From Atopobium sp. UBA6362 (GTDB lineage: Bacteria; Actinomycetota; Coriobacteriia; Coriobacteriales; Atopobiaceae), in contig DJRK01000147.1 in assembly GCA_002440065.1 (NCBI GenBank), positions 1-5,536 of the forward strand: DNA of 5,536 bases, read 5' to 3'. Positions within the stretch are counted from its first letter, which is position 1; each line of letters begins with the position of its first letter. A program made the position numbers and the translations under genes. Below the pieces are notes generated by a model. That model did no database searches. It was given only the letters and a program-made list of their open reading frames with translations, and was not told the DNA's origin. This document shows positions 4,220-5,536 of this stretch, one piece after another.

Positions 4220-5536
4220 CTAGCCGCGGCGAACGATATAGGCGTGGTGGATCTTCGCGTTGCGCTTGAAGTCCTCGGGGATCGTGCTCGCGGTGATGTC
4301 CTCCAGGACGACGCCCGCGCGCTCGAGCTTCTCGACGTCGGGCTTGAAGCCGCGCAGGTTGCACGAGAAGATCGCGCAGCCGTTCCTCGTGAGCAGGCGC
4401 GACACGCCGATGATCAGCTCGCTGTGGTCGCGTTGGACGTCCCAGCTGGACTTCCGCATACGCTGGGAGTTGGAGAACGTGGGCACGTCGCAGAAGACGA
4501 GGTCCCAACGGTTGGGGGTGTGGCGCTGCTCGCTCACCCACTCGATGACGTCGGCCTGGACGAACTCGTGCTCGGGGCCGGTAAAGCCGTTGCGCGCCAT
4601 GTTTCGCCGCGCCCAGTCCAGGCTCGGCCGCGACAGGTCGACGGTCGTGGTGTACTTCGCGCCGCCGTCGGCCGCGTAGCACGTCGCGGTGCCGGTATAG
4701 GCAAAGAGGTTCAGGAAGCGCTTGGAGCCCACGGTCTTCTTCATCATCTCGCGCACCATGGCGCGGGTGTCGCGGTGGTCGAGGAAGATACCGCAGTCCA
4801 GGCGCGCCGAGAAGTTCACCTCGAAGGTAAGGCCGCCCTCGTCCACGAGGTGCGCGCCCTCGGGAAGGTCGGTGAGGCTCGGCTTGTGGCGGCGACGCTG
4901 GTCGGCGCGCTGGCCGCGCACGCGCGAGTACTCGCCGCGGCCCTCCGACCCTGCTGCATGCGCCTCCCTCGACGCGATGGAGCCCTCGTCGGCGTACTGG
5001 GAGCCGCCGCGGGCGCGGCTGCGCACGCGCAGGTTGACGTTTGCCGGGCCGACGCCCATGACGCGCGGCGCGATGGCGAGCACGTCCATGAGGCGGCGGC
5101 GCGCGAGGTCGGGATCGATGTCCTTGGGCGCCGCGTACTCGGAGATCTGCAGCCAGCGGCCCGGGGTCTCGGAGCCCTCGTAGAGCTCGATCGCCACGGC
5201 GTAGTCGGGCAGGTCGGCGTCGTAGACGCGGTAGCAGGTGACGCCCTCGCGACGCGCCCACTTGCGGCGCAGGCGGGCGTTCTTGCGCAGGCGGTTCGCG
5301 AACTGCTCGGACTCGGGCACGAGGACGGGGAGCGGCTTGCCGTCGCCGAGATCGATCGTCGCGGCGGGCTCGGGGGCGGGGGCTGTCGAGGGTAGGGCTG
5401 CGGGCGTGTCGGTGTCAGCGGTGGTAACGGTGCCGGAGCCATCCGCGGTCTGCTGCTCGGCGCGCGCGAAGGCGGCCGCGGCGTCGTCGACCGACGGCCA
5501 GACGGCGACGGTGGCCTCCTCGTTGTTGGGCATGAC
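4220..5536 (-). CDS. rlmK: RlmK-type 23S rRNA (guanine-N7) methyltransferase domain, probable 3' part of RlmKL
   Basis: This is a class I SAM-dependent methyltransferase matching the C-terminal RlmK half of the bifunctional RlmKL, which makes m7G2069 in 23S rRNA (E. coli numbering). Counting from the ATG at 5533: a Pro/Ala/Thr-rich linker at 1-75; FANRLRKN at 78-85 and KWARREG at 91-97; CYRVYDADLPDYAV at 100-113; SEYAAPK at 131-137; FLDHRDTR at 250-257; SAM motif I NLFAYTGTAT at 275-284 region; TTTVDLS with acidic D299; QAD at 326-328; DVPTFSNS at 349-356; WDVQRDH at 364-370; RNAKIHHAYIV at the end. Residues about 181-226 form an extra basic, low-complexity insert compared with E. coli. The codon before the ATG is GTC with no stop, so the frame may continue beyond the window into the RlmL half; the linker-like N-terminus supports this. 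A stand-alone RlmK starting at 5533 cannot be excluded, since upstream sequence is missing. The gene converges on abi. Confidence 0.88.
   Translation of the reverse strand, partial: VMPNNEEATVAVWPSVDDAAAAFARAEQQTADGSGTVTTADTDTPAALPSTAPAPEPAATIDLGDGKPLPVLVPESEQFANRLRKNARLRRKWARREGVTCYRVYDADLPDYAVAIELYEGSETPGRWLQISEYAAPKDIDPDLARRRLMDVLAIAPRVMGVGPANVNLRVRSRARGGSQYADEGSIASREAHAAGSEGRGEYSRVRGQRADQRRRHKPSLTDLPEGAHLVDEGGLTFEVNFSARLDCGIFLDHRDTRAMVREMMKKTVGSKRFLNLFAYTGTATCYAADGGAKYTTTVDLSRPSLDWARRNMARNGFTGPEHEFVQADVIEWVSEQRHTPNRWDLVFCDVPTFSNSQRMRKSSWDVQRDHSELIIGVSRLLTRNGCAIFSCNLRGFKPDVEKLERAGVVLEDITASTIPEDFKRNAKIHHAYIVRRG

Noticed and set aside
3939..5261. 440-codon minus-strand frame and the 432-codon plus-strand frame (4097-5395) over the methyltransferase
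   Set aside because: Both overlap the well-supported RlmK frame and are Arg/Ala/Pro-rich or Val/Ala/Gly-rich shadows. The Cys-containing end over 3939-4060 has no start of its own and runs through the palindromic repeats.

Overview
The window most likely comes from a high-GC Gram-positive of the Actinomycetota. My best guess is a gut or oral member of the Coriobacteriia (Collinsella/Olsenella/Atopobium type). This rests on very GC-rich housekeeping genes, an Ltp-repeat membrane protein with tandem Cys-rich 'ATCTEP..C..CG' units, and an RlmK-type methyltransferase. The taxon is inference; no marker gene is present.

Layout, left to right. (1) Positions 1-1207, minus strand: a phosphohexomutase (phosphoglucomutase/phosphomannomutase) gene that runs off the left edge. 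It is interrupted by an in-frame TAG at 164-166, and homologous sequence continues in the same frame to position 1. (2) Positions 1208-1482: its leader plus a strong intrinsic terminator (1355-1393) for the next gene. (3) Positions 1483-2664, minus strand: a membrane-anchored protein with an acidic cytoplasmic N-terminus, one transmembrane segment, Cys-rich zinc-ribbon-like repeats and two C-terminal Ltp repeats. (4) Positions 2665-2884: a divergent intergenic region. It holds a candidate promoter with a G8 tract in its spacer (minus strand), and a TATAAT box inside an 11-bp-arm inverted repeat (plus strand). (5) Positions 2885-3874, plus strand: an Abi_2 (AbiD/AbiF-like) abortive-infection protein with the HEPN RNase signature R-x4-H. 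(6) Positions 3875-4219: no gene; a likely abi terminator followed by two copies of a long palindrome. (7) Positions 4220-5536, minus strand: the RlmK-type 23S rRNA methyltransferase domain, probably the C-terminal half of RlmKL continuing off the right edge.

The two flanking housekeeping genes are far more GC-rich than the middle. Hand counts of single 60-nt lines gave 43/60 G+C in the mutase and 46/60 in the methyltransferase, against 26/60 and 30/60 in the Ltp gene and 34/60 in the abi gene. The Ltp-abi pair therefore looks like an inserted accessory cassette. Ltp-type proteins (blocking of phage DNA entry) and Abi_2 proteins (abortive infection or toxin activity) both have links to phage exclusion. 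A two-gene divergent defence cassette with separately controlled promoters is the most interesting reading, but it is a hypothesis. The regions to check first are the abi upstream dyad and a possible RNA antitoxin, the poly-G spacer, and the internal stop in the mutase.
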